This document shows positions 26,395 through 35,429 of a stretch of 64,000 nt of DNA, one piece after another. This DNA is from Novosphingobium meiothermophilum (GTDB lineage Bacteria; Pseudomonadota; Alphaproteobacteria; Sphingomonadales; Sphingomonadaceae): positions 1-64,000 of the forward strand of contig NZ_QGHL01000009.1 of assembly GCF_003171715.1 (NCBI RefSeq), written 5' to 3'. The notes under the pieces are model-generated. The model was not told where the DNA came from, did not search any database, and worked only from the letters and a program-made list of their open reading frames with translations. Each line of letters opens with the position of its first letter. Within the stretch, counting starts at the first letter, position 1. The translations under genes and the position numbers were made by a program.

Positions 26395-27195
26395 ATGGCG
26401 GTTATCAACACCAACATCAGCGCGATCAAAGCGGCAAACTCATCGACTTCTGCGGGCAAGATGCTCGGCACGGCGATGGAGCGTCTGTCGACCGGCAAGC
26501 GCATCAACAGCGCCAAGGACGACGCGGCGGGTCTGGCCATTGCCACGACCATGACCTCGCAGATCCGCGGCATGGCCCAGGGCGTGCGCAACGCCAACGA
26601 CGGCATCAGCCTTGCGCAGACCGCGGAAGGTGCGCTGGGCGAAGTGACGAACATGCTCCAGCGTGTCCGTGAACTGGCCGTTCAGTCGGCTTCGGGCACC
26701 TACCAGACGTCCGACCGCGAAGCGATGGACGCCGAAGTGCAGGAACTGACCACGCAGATCAACGATGTGCTCGCCAACACCAAGTTCAACGGCACCAACC
26801 TGTTCGGCACTTCGGACACGACCTTCACCATCCAGACCGGCGCTGAAACCACCGACACGGTGGATATCACCAGCAAGGGGATCGCGACCGTCTCGTTCGA
26901 TGTCACCACGTCGGGCGGCGCCACCACCGCGATCGGCGATGCCGATACCGCACTTGCCGAAGTGAGCGCCGCGCGCGCCCAGTTCGGTGCCGGCCAGAAC
27001 CGTCTGGAATCGGTGGTGAACAACCTGAACGACAACATCACCAACCTGTCGGATGCGCGCTCGCGCATTCAGGATGCCGATTATTCGGCGGAAACCACGG
27101 CCATGGCCAAGGCGCAGATCCTCAGCCAGGCGTCCACCGCGATGATCGCGCAGGCCAACCAGAGCCAGCAGAACGTGCTGTCGCTGCTGCGTTAA
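26395..27195 (+). CDS. fliC: flagellin
   Basis: A short flagellin of 266 residues: conserved N-terminal D0/D1 (NTNISAIKAANSSTSAGKML..AMERLSTGKRINSAKDDAAGLAIATTM) and C-terminal D1/D0 (RIQDADYSAETTAMAKAQILSQASTAMIAQANQSQQNVLSLLR) with only about 80 residues between them, so little or no outer D2/D3 domain. It starts at ATG 26395 with GGAG upstream. The only flagellin in the window; FliS and FliD partners are in the fli operon. Ends before two stem-loops. Confidence 0.97.
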   Translation: MAVINTNISAIKAANSSTSAGKMLGTAMERLSTGKRINSAKDDAAGLAIATTMTSQIRGMAQGVRNANDGISLAQTAEGALGEVTNMLQRVRELAVQSASGTYQTSDREAMDAEVQELTTQINDVLANTKFNGTNLFGTSDTTFTIQTGAETTDTVDITSKGIATVSFDVTTSGGATTAIGDADTALAEVSAARAQFGAGQNRLESVVNNLNDNITNLSDARSRIQDADYSAETTAMAKAQILSQASTAMIAQANQSQQNVLSLLR

Positions 27196-27210
27196 GCAAA
27201 CCCTCCCAAC

Positions 27211-27239
27211 ACCCGCGCGCGCCTCCACCGCGCGCGGGT
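27211..27239 (+). terminator. first stem-loop after flagellin
   Basis: A perfect 11-base stem ACCCGCGCGCG / CGCGCGCGGGT with loop CCTCCAC, 16 bases after the flagellin stop. It has no T-run of its own and probably acts with the following hairpin to stabilise or end the abundant flagellin mRNA. Confidence 0.7.
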
Positions 27240-27245
27240 CTCATC

Positions 27246-27283
27246 GCCCGGCGGCCCTTTCCCAAGGCCGCCGGGCGCTTTGT
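27246..27283 (+). terminator. second stem-loop after flagellin
   Basis: An 11-base perfect stem GCCCGGCGGCC (27246-27256) / GGCCGCCGGGC (27266-27276), nine-base loop, followed by the T-rich GCTTTGTCGTT. Likely the main rho-independent terminator of flagellin. Confidence 0.75.
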
Positions 27284-27424
27284 CGTTCCTGCTGTCGTGG
27301 CACTACGTGATTGTCCTAGGGTAATTCCGGTTAAGCGATTGAGCGGAGTTAACGATTCTCGGCCCGCTCGCGTAAATCCCTATCCCTTAGCCAGCCCCGC
27401 AACAAAGCGTTGGGGGAAGTTTTG

Positions 27425-28207
27425 GTGCAGGCAGTCCTGGCCGTGAAGAACAGCACGCCGCCGGTCCGCAGAGTCAAACCCGCCGTTACCGGTGGCACGA
27501 CGCTCGACGAGATGGAACGCATCTTCCGCAAGCTCGATACGCGGATCGTCTTTCTGCGCGACAAGGCTCTGGACGAACGCATGGCCTGGCTGACGGAGAT
27601 CTATGGAAACCTCGCCCAGTTCCGCTACTTCGAGCACTCGACTATCGCCTTCTCCTCGGCACGCGAGGACTATTGCGTATTCATTGCTCATGGTGAGGAT
27701 CCGCTAAGGCTCGGCAAGATCCTGCGCCGCAACCGACCCATCCTTGCCAGCAGGATCAAGGTGGCGCTGATGGCGCAAAGCTTGCCGCAGGATCGCGCGC
27801 AGCTTCTAAATGCGGGGTATGATCTGGTGGTTGACACCCGGATGGCCCCGGCAGAGTTCGTGGCGCGGATCGCCTCGATCCATACCCGCCAGTTCCGTCA
27901 TGCTCCTCGCATCGTAGGGCCGCTCGATGATCTGCGGGTGGTGCTGCGGCGCTTCGTGGCGCCCGATGTGCCGATGGAAAGCCTCAGTAACCGCGAGCTG
28001 CTGCTTCTGGCGCGACTGGCCGCGCGCAAGGGACTGTCTGTCCATGCTTCCGAGCTGGCCAAATCTGCCGAAGGTCATCACACCGAATTGACTCGCAAAT
28101 CGCTGTGCGTCGCTATCTCACGCCTGCGCCGCAAGCTCGATCCGGGCTATGAGATCGTGTCTGATTACCTGAATGGCTACGTGTTTCGGAGTCGGCAGAA
28201 GAAGTGA
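27425..28207 (+). CDS. OmpR-type winged-helix regulator with degenerate receiver
   Basis: I do not recognise a named family. The C-terminal 90 residues (SNRELLLLARLAARKG..SELAKSAEGH..LTRKSLCVAISRLRRKLDPGYEIVSDYLNGYVFRSR) form an OmpR/PhoB-type winged helix. The middle (RILRRNRPILASRIKVALMAQSLPQDRAQLLNAGYDLVVDT..) resembles the second half of a receiver but has no clear phospho-acceptor Asp. GTG 27425 has GGGGGAAG upstream; the frame is open from TTG 27410. It lies alone between flagellin and the flg/mot operon end. TTAACGAT, one base off TTAACCAT, occurs at 27349 and again after the gene at 28277. A motility regulator is plausible, not shown. Confidence 0.75.
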   Translation: MQAVLAVKNSTPPVRRVKPAVTGGTTLDEMERIFRKLDTRIVFLRDKALDERMAWLTEIYGNLAQFRYFEHSTIAFSSAREDYCVFIAHGEDPLRLGKILRRNRPILASRIKVALMAQSLPQDRAQLLNAGYDLVVDTRMAPAEFVARIASIHTRQFRHAPRIVGPLDDLRVVLRRFVAPDVPMESLSNRELLLLARLAARKGLSVHASELAKSAEGHHTELTRKSLCVAISRLRRKLDPGYEIVSDYLNGYVFRSRQKK

Positions 28208-28345
28208 TGTAGTCGGCTCAAGCCTGAAAAGGTGGTCTGCGAAAGGTCGATGGCGCCGTGTTATGACGCATTGCGGTTAACGATTTGAAATGCGCACCGC
28301 TAACGCTCTCGATACTATCCCGTTGCTGGATCATGTCTAGCCTCG

Positions 28346-29185
28346 TCAATAGGACAGGAGGATCGACATCCTGCGATTGCGCGGGTCGGCGGGGTTGTCC
28401 TGCACCAGCGGTTCGCGGTCGGCCACGCCTTCAATGCGGCGAAAGCGGCCTTCGGCAATGCCCTGGCGCATGAGCGCCTGACGGGTTGCCTCGGCGCGTC
28501 CGGCTGAAAGCGACCAGTTGTTGGCAACGCCCGTCTTCCACGGCAGGGAATCGGTGTGGCCGCGAATGGTGAACTGGCTGGTATCGGGGGCCACGGCCTG
28601 CCCGATGGCGCGCAGCAATTCCGCCGCATCCGGGGTGAGCACCGTGGTGCCAAGCAGGAACATCGAGAAATCGGCATCGTCCACCAGATCGAGGCGGATC
28701 CCGTCGGGCGTTTCGGTGATGCGCACCTGCCGGGCCAGCTTGCGCAGCTTTTCCGACTGGGCCAGCTTCTGCGCGATCCGTTCCTTCATGGTCTGCACGC
28801 GCTTGACCTTGCTGCCGCCTTCCTTGGCACCGCCCGTGGCATCGCGCGGAACCGTCAGGGTCTTGTTGCCCGTCTGCCCGGCCCGGTTGGGGTAGTCATC
28901 CGCATCGGTCAGCGATGATCCGCCCAGCACGCCATGGCCGCCCGCGCTGCCCTGCTTCACTTTCACCAGCGTGGGGGTGAAGTAGTCGGCAATGCCCTTG
29001 CGCTGCTTCTCGGTGGTGGCACCCAGCAGCCACATCAGCAGGAAGAACGCCATCATCGCGGTCACGAAGTCGGCATAGGCCACCTTCCACGCGCCGCCGT
29101 GATGGCCACCGGCCACCACCGTGATCTTCTTCACGATGATCGGTCTGGGCGGCTCATTCTTGCCTCTTGCCGGTGCCTTGGCCAT
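28346..29185 (-). CDS. motB: flagellar motor stator protein MotB
   Basis: A proton-channel and peptidoglycan-anchoring stator subunit of 279 residues. The single membrane helix carries the proton-binding Asp39 (WKVAYADFVTAMMAFFLLMWLL). A Lys/Gly-rich plug and linker follow, then an OmpA-like domain (FTIRGHTDSLPW..NNWSLSAGRAEATRQALMRQG..VADREPL). Last gene of the flg-mot operon, 13 bases after motA. Confidence 0.96.
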   Translation of the reverse strand: MAKAPARGKNEPPRPIIVKKITVVAGGHHGGAWKVAYADFVTAMMAFFLLMWLLGATTEKQRKGIADYFTPTLVKVKQGSAGGHGVLGGSSLTDADDYPNRAGQTGNKTLTVPRDATGGAKEGGSKVKRVQTMKERIAQKLAQSEKLRKLARQVRITETPDGIRLDLVDDADFSMFLLGTTVLTPDAAELLRAIGQAVAPDTSQFTIRGHTDSLPWKTGVANNWSLSAGRAEATRQALMRQGIAEGRFRRIEGVADREPLVQDNPADPRNRRMSILLSY

Positions 29186-29198
29186 TGGTCAGGTGCCT

Positions 29199-30062
29199 TT
29201 ATCTGCCGCGCAGCGCGTCGAGCAGTTCGGACAGGCCGGGGCGGAAGGCATGGCCAAGCCCGGACCGTGCGCTTTCCACCACCAGCGGCTGCGGCCAGCC
29301 GTGAAGCGATGCGATGATGACCTGCTTCACCGCCTGGAAGATCATCTCGTCCTGTTCCAGCACCTGCTTCAGCCTGCCCGCCATCGGTCCCACGATGCCA
29401 TAGGCCAGCAGCACGCCCAGAAAGGTGCCGACCAGCGCCGAGCCGATCATACCGCCCAGCACCGAGGGCGGCTTGTCGATCGATCCCATGGTCTTCACCA
29501 CGCCCAGCACGGCAGCCACGATGCCAAGCGCAGGCAGCGCGTCGGCCAGCCCCTGCATGGCGTGCTGCGCTTCATGTTCTTCGTGGAAATGGGTTTTCAT
29601 GGCGTGATCCATGACCTCTTCCACGGCATGAACTTCCAGCGTGCCGGACGAGACAACGATCAGCGTCAGCGTGTCGCAGATGAGCGAGATGAGCGGGCCA
29701 TTGGCCAGAAGGCGCGGATACTCGGCAAAGATGGGCGAGTTCTTGGGGTCGGTCACATGGCTTTCCAGCGCCACCGGACCATCGCTGCGCAGGATCTTCA
29801 TCAGCTTGGTGCACAGCACGATTGCATCGACATGATCCTGCTTGGTGTGCTTCGGCCCCTTGAAGGTCTTGGCAAAGCCCGCGCCGATGCCTTTCAACTC
29901 GTGCATCGAATTGCCGGTGATGACCGCGCCCACCGCCGCCCCGCCGATGATGAGCATTTCGTGCGGCAGTGCGTGCATGACCGGGCCAAGCGCGCCGCCG
30001 GTTATGGCGAAACCGCCGAACACCATGGCAATGAGGACGACGAGGCCGATCGCTACGAACAT
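29199..30062 (-). CDS. motA: flagellar motor stator protein MotA
   Basis: A four-helix stator subunit of 287 residues with N-terminal MFVAIGLVVLIAMVFGGFAITGG, the cytoplasmic domain containing KLMKILRSDGPVALESHV (charged residues that contact FliG) and the channel helices GIVAAVLGVVKTMGSI and MIGSALVGTFLGVLLAYGIVGPMA. Coupled to motB. A second, divergent MotA-like protein is at 38452. Confidence 0.96.
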   Translation of the reverse strand: MFVAIGLVVLIAMVFGGFAITGGALGPVMHALPHEMLIIGGAAVGAVITGNSMHELKGIGAGFAKTFKGPKHTKQDHVDAIVLCTKLMKILRSDGPVALESHVTDPKNSPIFAEYPRLLANGPLISLICDTLTLIVVSSGTLEVHAVEEVMDHAMKTHFHEEHEAQHAMQGLADALPALGIVAAVLGVVKTMGSIDKPPSVLGGMIGSALVGTFLGVLLAYGIVGPMAGRLKQVLEQDEMIFQAVKQVIIASLHGWPQPLVVESARSGLGHAFRPGLSELLDALRGR

Positions 30063-30094
30063 GAAACTCTATCCCGGTCTGGCGGCGCGGCCGA

Positions 30095-31015
30095 TCAGCG
30101 CAGCACGCTGAACAACGAAAGGTTGGCCAGCTTGGCAAAGCTGGCCTGACTGGCTTCGAGCACGAGCATCGTGCTTTGCAGCCGCGCGATGGATTCGGTG
30201 AGGTCGCTTGCCCCCACTTCGTTCTTTTCGGACAGGCGCAGATCGGCCAGCGCAGTGCGCCGCTCGGTATTGAGGTCGATCCAGTTGAGCCGCGCGCCGA
30301 TCACCGTCTGCGCGGTTGTTACCGCGTCCAGCCCGTCGCCCAGCGCCGCGAGAGCCGCGTTTGCCGCGGCTGCGCTTCCGGTTCCGCCTTGCAGCGCATC
30401 GGCAAGGTCTTTCGTCACGGCCAGCAGATCGAGGCTGGCGCCGCCCGAAGTGAACTGAAGGAACTCCGGTCCGGTCAGGCCGCGGGTCACGCTCTGCCCG
30501 TCGCCAAGGGCGACGCTGGGCGCCTGCGCGGTGCCGATATAGGTGGCATTGCCCGCCGCATCGAGCGCATAGGCCGCGCCCGCACTCTCTCCGCCGAACA
30601 GGGCATTGCCCGCGCTGTCGCGTGCGTTGGCCAGCGTAATCAGGGTGTTGCGGATCTGCGCCACTTCCGCGCCAATGCCTGCGCGCTGGCTCTCGCTCAG
30701 GGTGGAGGACGCGGCCTGGGTCGCCAGTTCCTGCAGGCGGATGATCGAATTGGCCACCTGCGAAAGCGCATCGTCGGCAAGCGAAAGATCGGCCGTGGCC
30801 CGATTGGCGGCAGCGGTATCGATCCGGTCGAAGGTATCCGCGCGCGCAAGACGGCGCAGGCGCGATGCGGCAACCGGATCGTCCGATGATCGTTGCAGGC
30901 GCTGGCCGGTGCTGATTTCGGCCTGCGTCTCTTCGGCCTGCCTGCGCAGGGCGGAAAGGTCTGCCACGGACCTTTCGAAGAAGGCGGCTGTCGATGTGCC
31001 GAAGATCGTGCTCAT
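30095..31015 (-). CDS. flgL: hook-filament junction protein FlgL
   Basis: A flagellin-related junction protein of 306 residues. The N-terminus (FGTSTAAFFERSVADLSALRRQAEETQAEISTGQRLQRSSDDPVAASRLRRL) and C-terminal helix (ASDLTESIARLQSTMLVLEASQASFAKLANLSLFSVLR) match FlgL. It follows flgK in the operon, 28 bases downstream, and precedes motA. Confidence 0.93.
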   Translation of the reverse strand: MSTIFGTSTAAFFERSVADLSALRRQAEETQAEISTGQRLQRSSDDPVAASRLRRLARADTFDRIDTAAANRATADLSLADDALSQVANSIIRLQELATQAASSTLSESQRAGIGAEVAQIRNTLITLANARDSAGNALFGGESAGAAYALDAAGNATYIGTAQAPSVALGDGQSVTRGLTGPEFLQFTSGGASLDLLAVTKDLADALQGGTGSAAAANAALAALGDGLDAVTTAQTVIGARLNWIDLNTERRTALADLRLSEKNEVGASDLTESIARLQSTMLVLEASQASFAKLANLSLFSVLR

Positions 31016-31043
31016 GCCTGTTTACCTGCCGCTCATCTGCCGA

Positions 31044-32384
31044 TCACCGGATCGCCAGAAGGGTTTCGAAGATATCCGATGCTACCTGCATCACCTTTCC
31101 GGACGCCTGAAACGCCTGCTGGAATCTTACTAGGTTGACCGCTTCCTGATCGAGATCGACGCCCGATTGTGCGGCCAGCGCCACTTTCGCGGTCGACGCG
31201 ATGGTCTGGAGCGCGCCCAGCGTCACATTGCGCCCGGCAAGGGTGCCGGAAATGTCGAACAGGATTGCATCCATCGTGCCTGCCGGGTCCACCGCGCCAA
31301 GCGCGCTGCGGATTGCGGCAAGGTTCGTCGCGTCGCGGCTGCCCGCCGGGCTGCCTGCCGGGGCGGTGGCAATGCGCCGTCCGTCGCCGGTGGCAAGATC
31401 CATCGTGGCCGCGCTCGTTCCTGCAAGGATGGGCGCGCCGGGATTGCCATCAAGATCCGCCCCGGCGCCCTGCGCGGTATTGAAGGCCGTGACGATACTG
31501 GCCGCCAGCGTATCGAGATCGGCCTTGATCTGCGCGTTCTTGGCCAGCGCAAGCTGCTGTCCGGCCAGCGATCCGCCCCCCAGCGTCAGCGGCGCGCCGC
31601 CCACGTCGAAGCTGATCGTGCCATCGCCGGGATCGACCGCGATGCCAGCCTGCACCGCGCTGTTCCCGGTCACGAGATCAAGTCCGTTGGCGCCGCCCAG
31701 CTTTACCGCCACTTGCCCGTCGGGCGCGAAGGTGGTGCCCACATTGCCAAAGGTGCTCAGTTCCTCCAGCAGCTTGTCGCGCTGGTCGAGCAAGGCAGTC
31801 TTGTCGCTGCTGGCATCGGATGCGCGGGCAAGGCGCGCGTTGGTGCGGGCCAGCTCCTGCGCGATGCGGTTGACCTGCGTGATGCCGTCGGTTGCCAGAA
31901 AGCGCTGGCCATCGCCTGCCGCGTCGAGTTCCTGCGCGGCAATGCGGAACGTGCCCGCCATGGTGCGCGCGCGTTCGATCACGCTTGCGCGCAGCGATGT
32001 GTCGGTGGGGTTCTGCGTCAATTGTTGCAGCGAGGCTTCGAAATCCACGATCGCCTGATAGACGCCCGATTGCTCGATCGCGGATTCGATGTTCGTCAGC
32101 CCCGAAACTTCGGCGCTGGCGCGCGCCACGTCCGATCCGGTGCGGCGCACTTCGGCCTGGCGAAAGGCATCGGCATTGCGCACGATGCGATCAAGCCGCA
32201 CGCCTGAAAGCGAAAGATCGCCGATGCGGTAAGGCCCGCCGCTGGCCGCCACCTCGCTGAAGGCGGCAGAGCGCCGGACGTAGCCGGTAGAACCGGCATT
32301 GGCGATGTTCTGCGCGGTGATATCAAGGCCGATCTTGGCGGCCTGCACCCCGCTGCGCGCGATCGAGAGGAGATCCGAGGCCAT
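31044..32384 (-). CDS. flgK: hook-associated protein FlgK
   Basis: A 446-residue hook-filament junction protein. The N-terminus has SIARSGVQAAKIGLDITAQNIANAGSTGYVRRS, the rod/hook signature; the middle domain and C-terminal SGVDLDQEAVNLVRFQQAFQASGKVMQVASDIFETLLAIR are typical FlgK. Directly follows the rod-binding FlgJ-like gene. Confidence 0.95.
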   Translation of the reverse strand: MASDLLSIARSGVQAAKIGLDITAQNIANAGSTGYVRRSAAFSEVAASGGPYRIGDLSLSGVRLDRIVRNADAFRQAEVRRTGSDVARASAEVSGLTNIESAIEQSGVYQAIVDFEASLQQLTQNPTDTSLRASVIERARTMAGTFRIAAQELDAAGDGQRFLATDGITQVNRIAQELARTNARLARASDASSDKTALLDQRDKLLEELSTFGNVGTTFAPDGQVAVKLGGANGLDLVTGNSAVQAGIAVDPGDGTISFDVGGAPLTLGGGSLAGQQLALAKNAQIKADLDTLAASIVTAFNTAQGAGADLDGNPGAPILAGTSAATMDLATGDGRRIATAPAGSPAGSRDATNLAAIRSALGAVDPAGTMDAILFDISGTLAGRNVTLGALQTIASTAKVALAAQSGVDLDQEAVNLVRFQQAFQASGKVMQVASDIFETLLAIR

Positions 32385-32387
32385 GGC

Positions 32388-32699
32388 TTATGTCTCCGCG
32401 GCTGCGCTGGTCTGCTGCGGCACCAGCCCCGCCAGATGGCGTTCGATCTGCGCGGCAAGGCCGAGCGCGCCGGTCTGCGAGGCGATTTCGGCAAAGCGCT
32501 CGTCGCGCATCTGCACGAAGGTCTGGTCCATTTTGCCGAAAACGTCGTCCTTGCCGAAATCCACCGCGCGCGCGGCGGCCAGCATCTGACGCACGAAGAT
32601 CGCCTCGAACTGCCGTGCCGCGCTGGCCAGCTTCTCGCGGTCGGATGGCGCTTTGGGCGCCAGAGATGGCGCACCTGCGGGCGTGGAAACCGGGGTCAT
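32388..32699 (-). CDS. flgJ: FlgJ-type rod-binding protein, N-terminal domain only
   Basis: A 103-residue protein matching only the rod-binding half of FlgJ (KLASAARQFEAIFVRQMLAAARAVDFGKDDVFGKMDQTFVQMRDERFAEIASQTGALGLAAQIERHL). The muramidase half is absent; a separate lytic transglycosylase gene at 41081, in another flagellar operon, likely supplies peptidoglycan cutting. Overlaps flgI by ATGA. Confidence 0.88.
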   Translation of the reverse strand: MTPVSTPAGAPSLAPKAPSDREKLASAARQFEAIFVRQMLAAARAVDFGKDDVFGKMDQTFVQMRDERFAEIASQTGALGLAAQIERHLAGLVPQQTSAAAET

Positions 32700-33799
32700 A
32701 TCACCACCATTTCGGCCTTGAGCGCACCGGCCTGCTTGAGCGCTTCGAGAATTGCGACAAGATCGGGCGGGCTGGTGCCCAGCTTGTTCAGTGCATCGAC
32801 CAGCGAGGACAGCGAAGCGCCGGGGCGGAACAGCGCCACTTTGGCTTCCTGCTCGGCCACGTCGATCTGGCTGTTCGGCACCACCACGGTCTGCCCCCGG
32901 CTGAAAGGGGCGGGCTGCGAGACTTGCGGCTTCTCGTCGATCTTCACCACCAGACGGCCATGGCTGATCGCTGCGGGCGAAAGGCGCACCGCACTGTTGA
33001 TGACCACCGTGCCGGTGCGGCTGTTGACGATCACGCGCGCCGGGGTTTCGGCAGGGGTCACTTCCAGCATCTCGATTGTCGCCATGGCGCTTGCGCGCGC
33101 GTCGGCCCCTGCGGGCAGACGCAGCGCCAGCGTCACGCCGTCCTCGATCGTGGCAGACTGGGGGAAGCGCTGGTTGATGGCATCGCGCACGCGCTGCGCG
33201 GTCAGGAAATCGGCTTCGAACAGGTTCCAGCGCAGCACTTCGCTGCTGTCGAAACCGGTCGATACCGCGCGTTCGACAGTGGCCCCTTCGGCGATACGGC
33301 CCACCGTGGGCACGTTGACCGTAAGCTGCGATCCATCGCGCGCGGCAATGCCAAGACCGCCCACGGCAAGGTTGCCCTGCGCCATGGCATAGATCTGTCC
33401 GTCCGCGCCATAGAGCGGCGCAAGGATCAGCGCGCCGCCGCGCAGCGATTTGGCGCGCCCGATGGTCGATACGGTCACGTCGATGCGCTGGCCCGGCTTG
33501 GCAAAGGCGGGAAGTTCGGCCGTCACCATGACCGCGGCGGCGTTCTTGAGCGGGGGCGAAACCCCCGGTGGCAACTGCACGCCCAGCCGCCCGGCGGTGC
33601 CGCGCATGGCCTGGGTCAGGTATTCGAGATTGTCGTCACCCGTGCCCGCAAGCCCCACGACGATGCCGTAGCCGGTAAGCTGGTTGCCGCGCACGCCCTG
33701 AAACGCGCCCAGATCGCGCACACGTTCTGCCATAACGGGCGCGGGCAGCAGCGCGGCCAGTGCCATCAGCAGGGGAAGAAGCCATCGGTGCATCGTCAT
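32696..33799 (-). CDS. flgI: P-ring protein FlgI
   Basis: A P-ring protein of about 367 residues with a Sec signal peptide (HRWLLPLLMALAALLPAPVMA) and the mature start ERVRDLGAFQGVRGNQLTGYGIVVGLAGTGD, the FlgI signature. Three near ATGs (33802, 33799, 33793) all precede the signal; 33799 fits GAAAG spacing best. The frame extends to 33979 but that part overlaps flgH. Located just after flgH. Confidence 0.94.
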   Translation of the reverse strand: MTMHRWLLPLLMALAALLPAPVMAERVRDLGAFQGVRGNQLTGYGIVVGLAGTGDDNLEYLTQAMRGTAGRLGVQLPPGVSPPLKNAAAVMVTAELPAFAKPGQRIDVTVSTIGRAKSLRGGALILAPLYGADGQIYAMAQGNLAVGGLGIAARDGSQLTVNVPTVGRIAEGATVERAVSTGFDSSEVLRWNLFEADFLTAQRVRDAINQRFPQSATIEDGVTLALRLPAGADARASAMATIEMLEVTPAETPARVIVNSRTGTVVINSAVRLSPAAISHGRLVVKIDEKPQVSQPAPFSRGQTVVVPNSQIDVAEQEAKVALFRPGASLSSLVDALNKLGTSPPDLVAILEALKQAGALKAEMVVI

Positions 33800-33807
33800 C
33801 ATCACTT

Positions 33808-34623
33808 TCAGAACGGCGATACCGCATTGAAGAACCGGCTGAGCCAGCCCTGACGGCTGGCCCGGCCGACCGCGCCGTTTCCGGCATATTCCACCCGCGC
33901 ATCGGCCACCTGGGTGGAAAGGATGCGGTTTTCCTGATCGACATCGCCAAGGCGCACGATGCCGGAAAACTGCACCCATTCCTGTCCCTGGCTCAGCAAC
34001 AGACGCTTCTCCCCCCGGACAAGCGCCGTGCCGTTGGGCCGGACTTCGGCAATGGTCACGCCCACTTCGCCCTGCAAGGAACTGGTCTGCGAGGCGTTGC
34101 CCTGACCGTTGAACGACGAATTGCCCGAAGCGTTAAGGGCATTGGGGTTGAGAAAGCCCAGCGGCCCGGCGGTGGGTGGGATCACTGCGAACCCGCCGCT
34201 CTTCTGGGTCTTCGATCCGGCGGTCTTGGCTGTGGTCATGTTCTCCACCAGCACGATGCGCAGCGTATCGCCCACGGCATGGGCACGCCGTCCTTCGACA
34301 AGGCCGATATAGCCGGTGCTGGCGTTGAAGATCGAACCGGCGGTCGGCGCGCCTGCCGGGCCGGCGGCGGCTGGCGGCTGGATCGGAGCAGTGGGCACGG
34401 GCAGGGCGGGTTCGAAGCCCGGCTTGGGCCGGGCGGCATCTGCCGGGTCCATGCCGAAAAAGACCCACGCGGCCATGACCGAGCCAAAGGCCAGCGCGCG
34501 CAAGGCCGAGCGGCGGCGGCGCGGAGCCAGCACGGGGCGGGCCGGGCGGGTCAGGATGAAGTGGCTGTCGAACGGGGTTTCCACGGCGTGCTCCATGATG
34601 GTCAGGGCGTCTGGCATGGTCAC
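33808..34623 (-). CDS. flgH: L-ring protein FlgH without a lipobox cysteine
   Basis: The FlgH core is clear: ASTGYIGLVEGRRAHAVGDTLRIVLVENMTTAKTAGSKTQKSGG and VRPNGTALVRGEKRLLLSQGQEWVQFSGIVRLGDVDQENRILSTQVADARVEYAGNGAV..GWLSRFFNAVSPF. FlgH is normally an outer-membrane lipoprotein, but this 271-residue product has no cysteine at all. Instead it has about 40 leading residues, an RRRR stretch and a hydrophobic segment ending in PADAA, like a signal-peptidase I site. Overlaps flgG by ATGA. Confidence 0.92.
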   Translation of the reverse strand: MTMPDALTIMEHAVETPFDSHFILTRPARPVLAPRRRRSALRALAFGSVMAAWVFFGMDPADAARPKPGFEPALPVPTAPIQPPAAAGPAGAPTAGSIFNASTGYIGLVEGRRAHAVGDTLRIVLVENMTTAKTAGSKTQKSGGFAVIPPTAGPLGFLNPNALNASGNSSFNGQGNASQTSSLQGEVGVTIAEVRPNGTALVRGEKRLLLSQGQEWVQFSGIVRLGDVDQENRILSTQVADARVEYAGNGAVGRASRQGWLSRFFNAVSPF

Positions 34624-35408
34624 AGCGTCTGGTTGGCGTTGCGCAGCATTTCATCGACTGCGGAGATCATCTTGGAATTGATCTCGTAGGCGCGCTGCGT
34701 CTCGATCATGTCGACCAGCTCCTCGACGACATTGACGTTCGAGGCTTCAAGGAACCCCTGCCGGATCTGGCCGCGCCCCTGTTCTCCGGCCACGCCGATC
34801 TGGGCAGCGCCCGATGCGGCGGTTTCCTGAAGGAAATTGTCGCCCATGGCGCGAAGGCCGCCGGGGTTGACGAAGCTGGCGATGGTGATCTGGCCAAGCT
34901 GGGCGGGTTCGGCCTGTCCCGGAAGTGTGGCCGATACCGTGCCATCGGGTGAAATGCTGATCGCGCTGGCGCCTTCGGGAATGGTGATGGCGGGGTTAAG
35001 GGCATAGCCCTGCGCCGTTACCAGCGTGCCCTCGGCCGAGCGCGAGAAATTGCCCGCGCGGGTATAGGCAAGCAGGCCGCCCGGCATCGTCACCTGAAAA
35101 TAGCCATCGCCATCCAGTGCCACGTCCAGCGCATTGTTGGTGGCCTGAAGCGAGCCTTGCGTCTCGATCCGCGACGTGGCCTGCACCGCCACCCCGGTGC
35201 CGAGGTTGAGACCGGTGGCAAAGGCGGTTTCGTTCGACGACTGCTGCCCTGCCACGCGCGCATCCTGATAGGCGAGCGTGGCGAAATTGGCGCGGTCGCG
35301 CTTGAAGCCGGTGGTGCTCACGTTGGCAAGGTTGTTGGCAATCACCCGCATCCGGGTGTCCTGTGCCTCAAGGCCGGTGCGCGCGACGTGCAGGGCGGAA
35401 CTTGGCAT
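34620..35408 (-). CDS. flgG: distal rod protein FlgG
   Basis: A 262-residue rod protein. HVARTGLEAQDTRMRVIANNLANVSTTGFKRDRANFATL at the N-terminus, a central domain with LDVALDGDGYFQVTMPGGLLAYTRAGNFSRSAEGTLVT, and C-terminal ASNVNVVEELVDMIETQRAYEINSKMISAVDEMLRNANQ identify FlgG. Follows flgF with a 21-base gap. Confidence 0.96.
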   Translation of the reverse strand: MPSSALHVARTGLEAQDTRMRVIANNLANVSTTGFKRDRANFATLAYQDARVAGQQSSNETAFATGLNLGTGVAVQATSRIETQGSLQATNNALDVALDGDGYFQVTMPGGLLAYTRAGNFSRSAEGTLVTAQGYALNPAITIPEGASAISISPDGTVSATLPGQAEPAQLGQITIASFVNPGGLRAMGDNFLQETAASGAAQIGVAGEQGRGQIRQGFLEASNVNVVEELVDMIETQRAYEINSKMISAVDEMLRNANQTL

Positions 35409-35429
35409 GGGTCGTTACCTCTTTTCTGC

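Noticed and set aside
27299..27311. GCACTACGTGA occurs here and again near 61426.
   Set aside because: Two copies of an 11-mer with unrelated neighbouring genes; likely chance without a genome-wide count.
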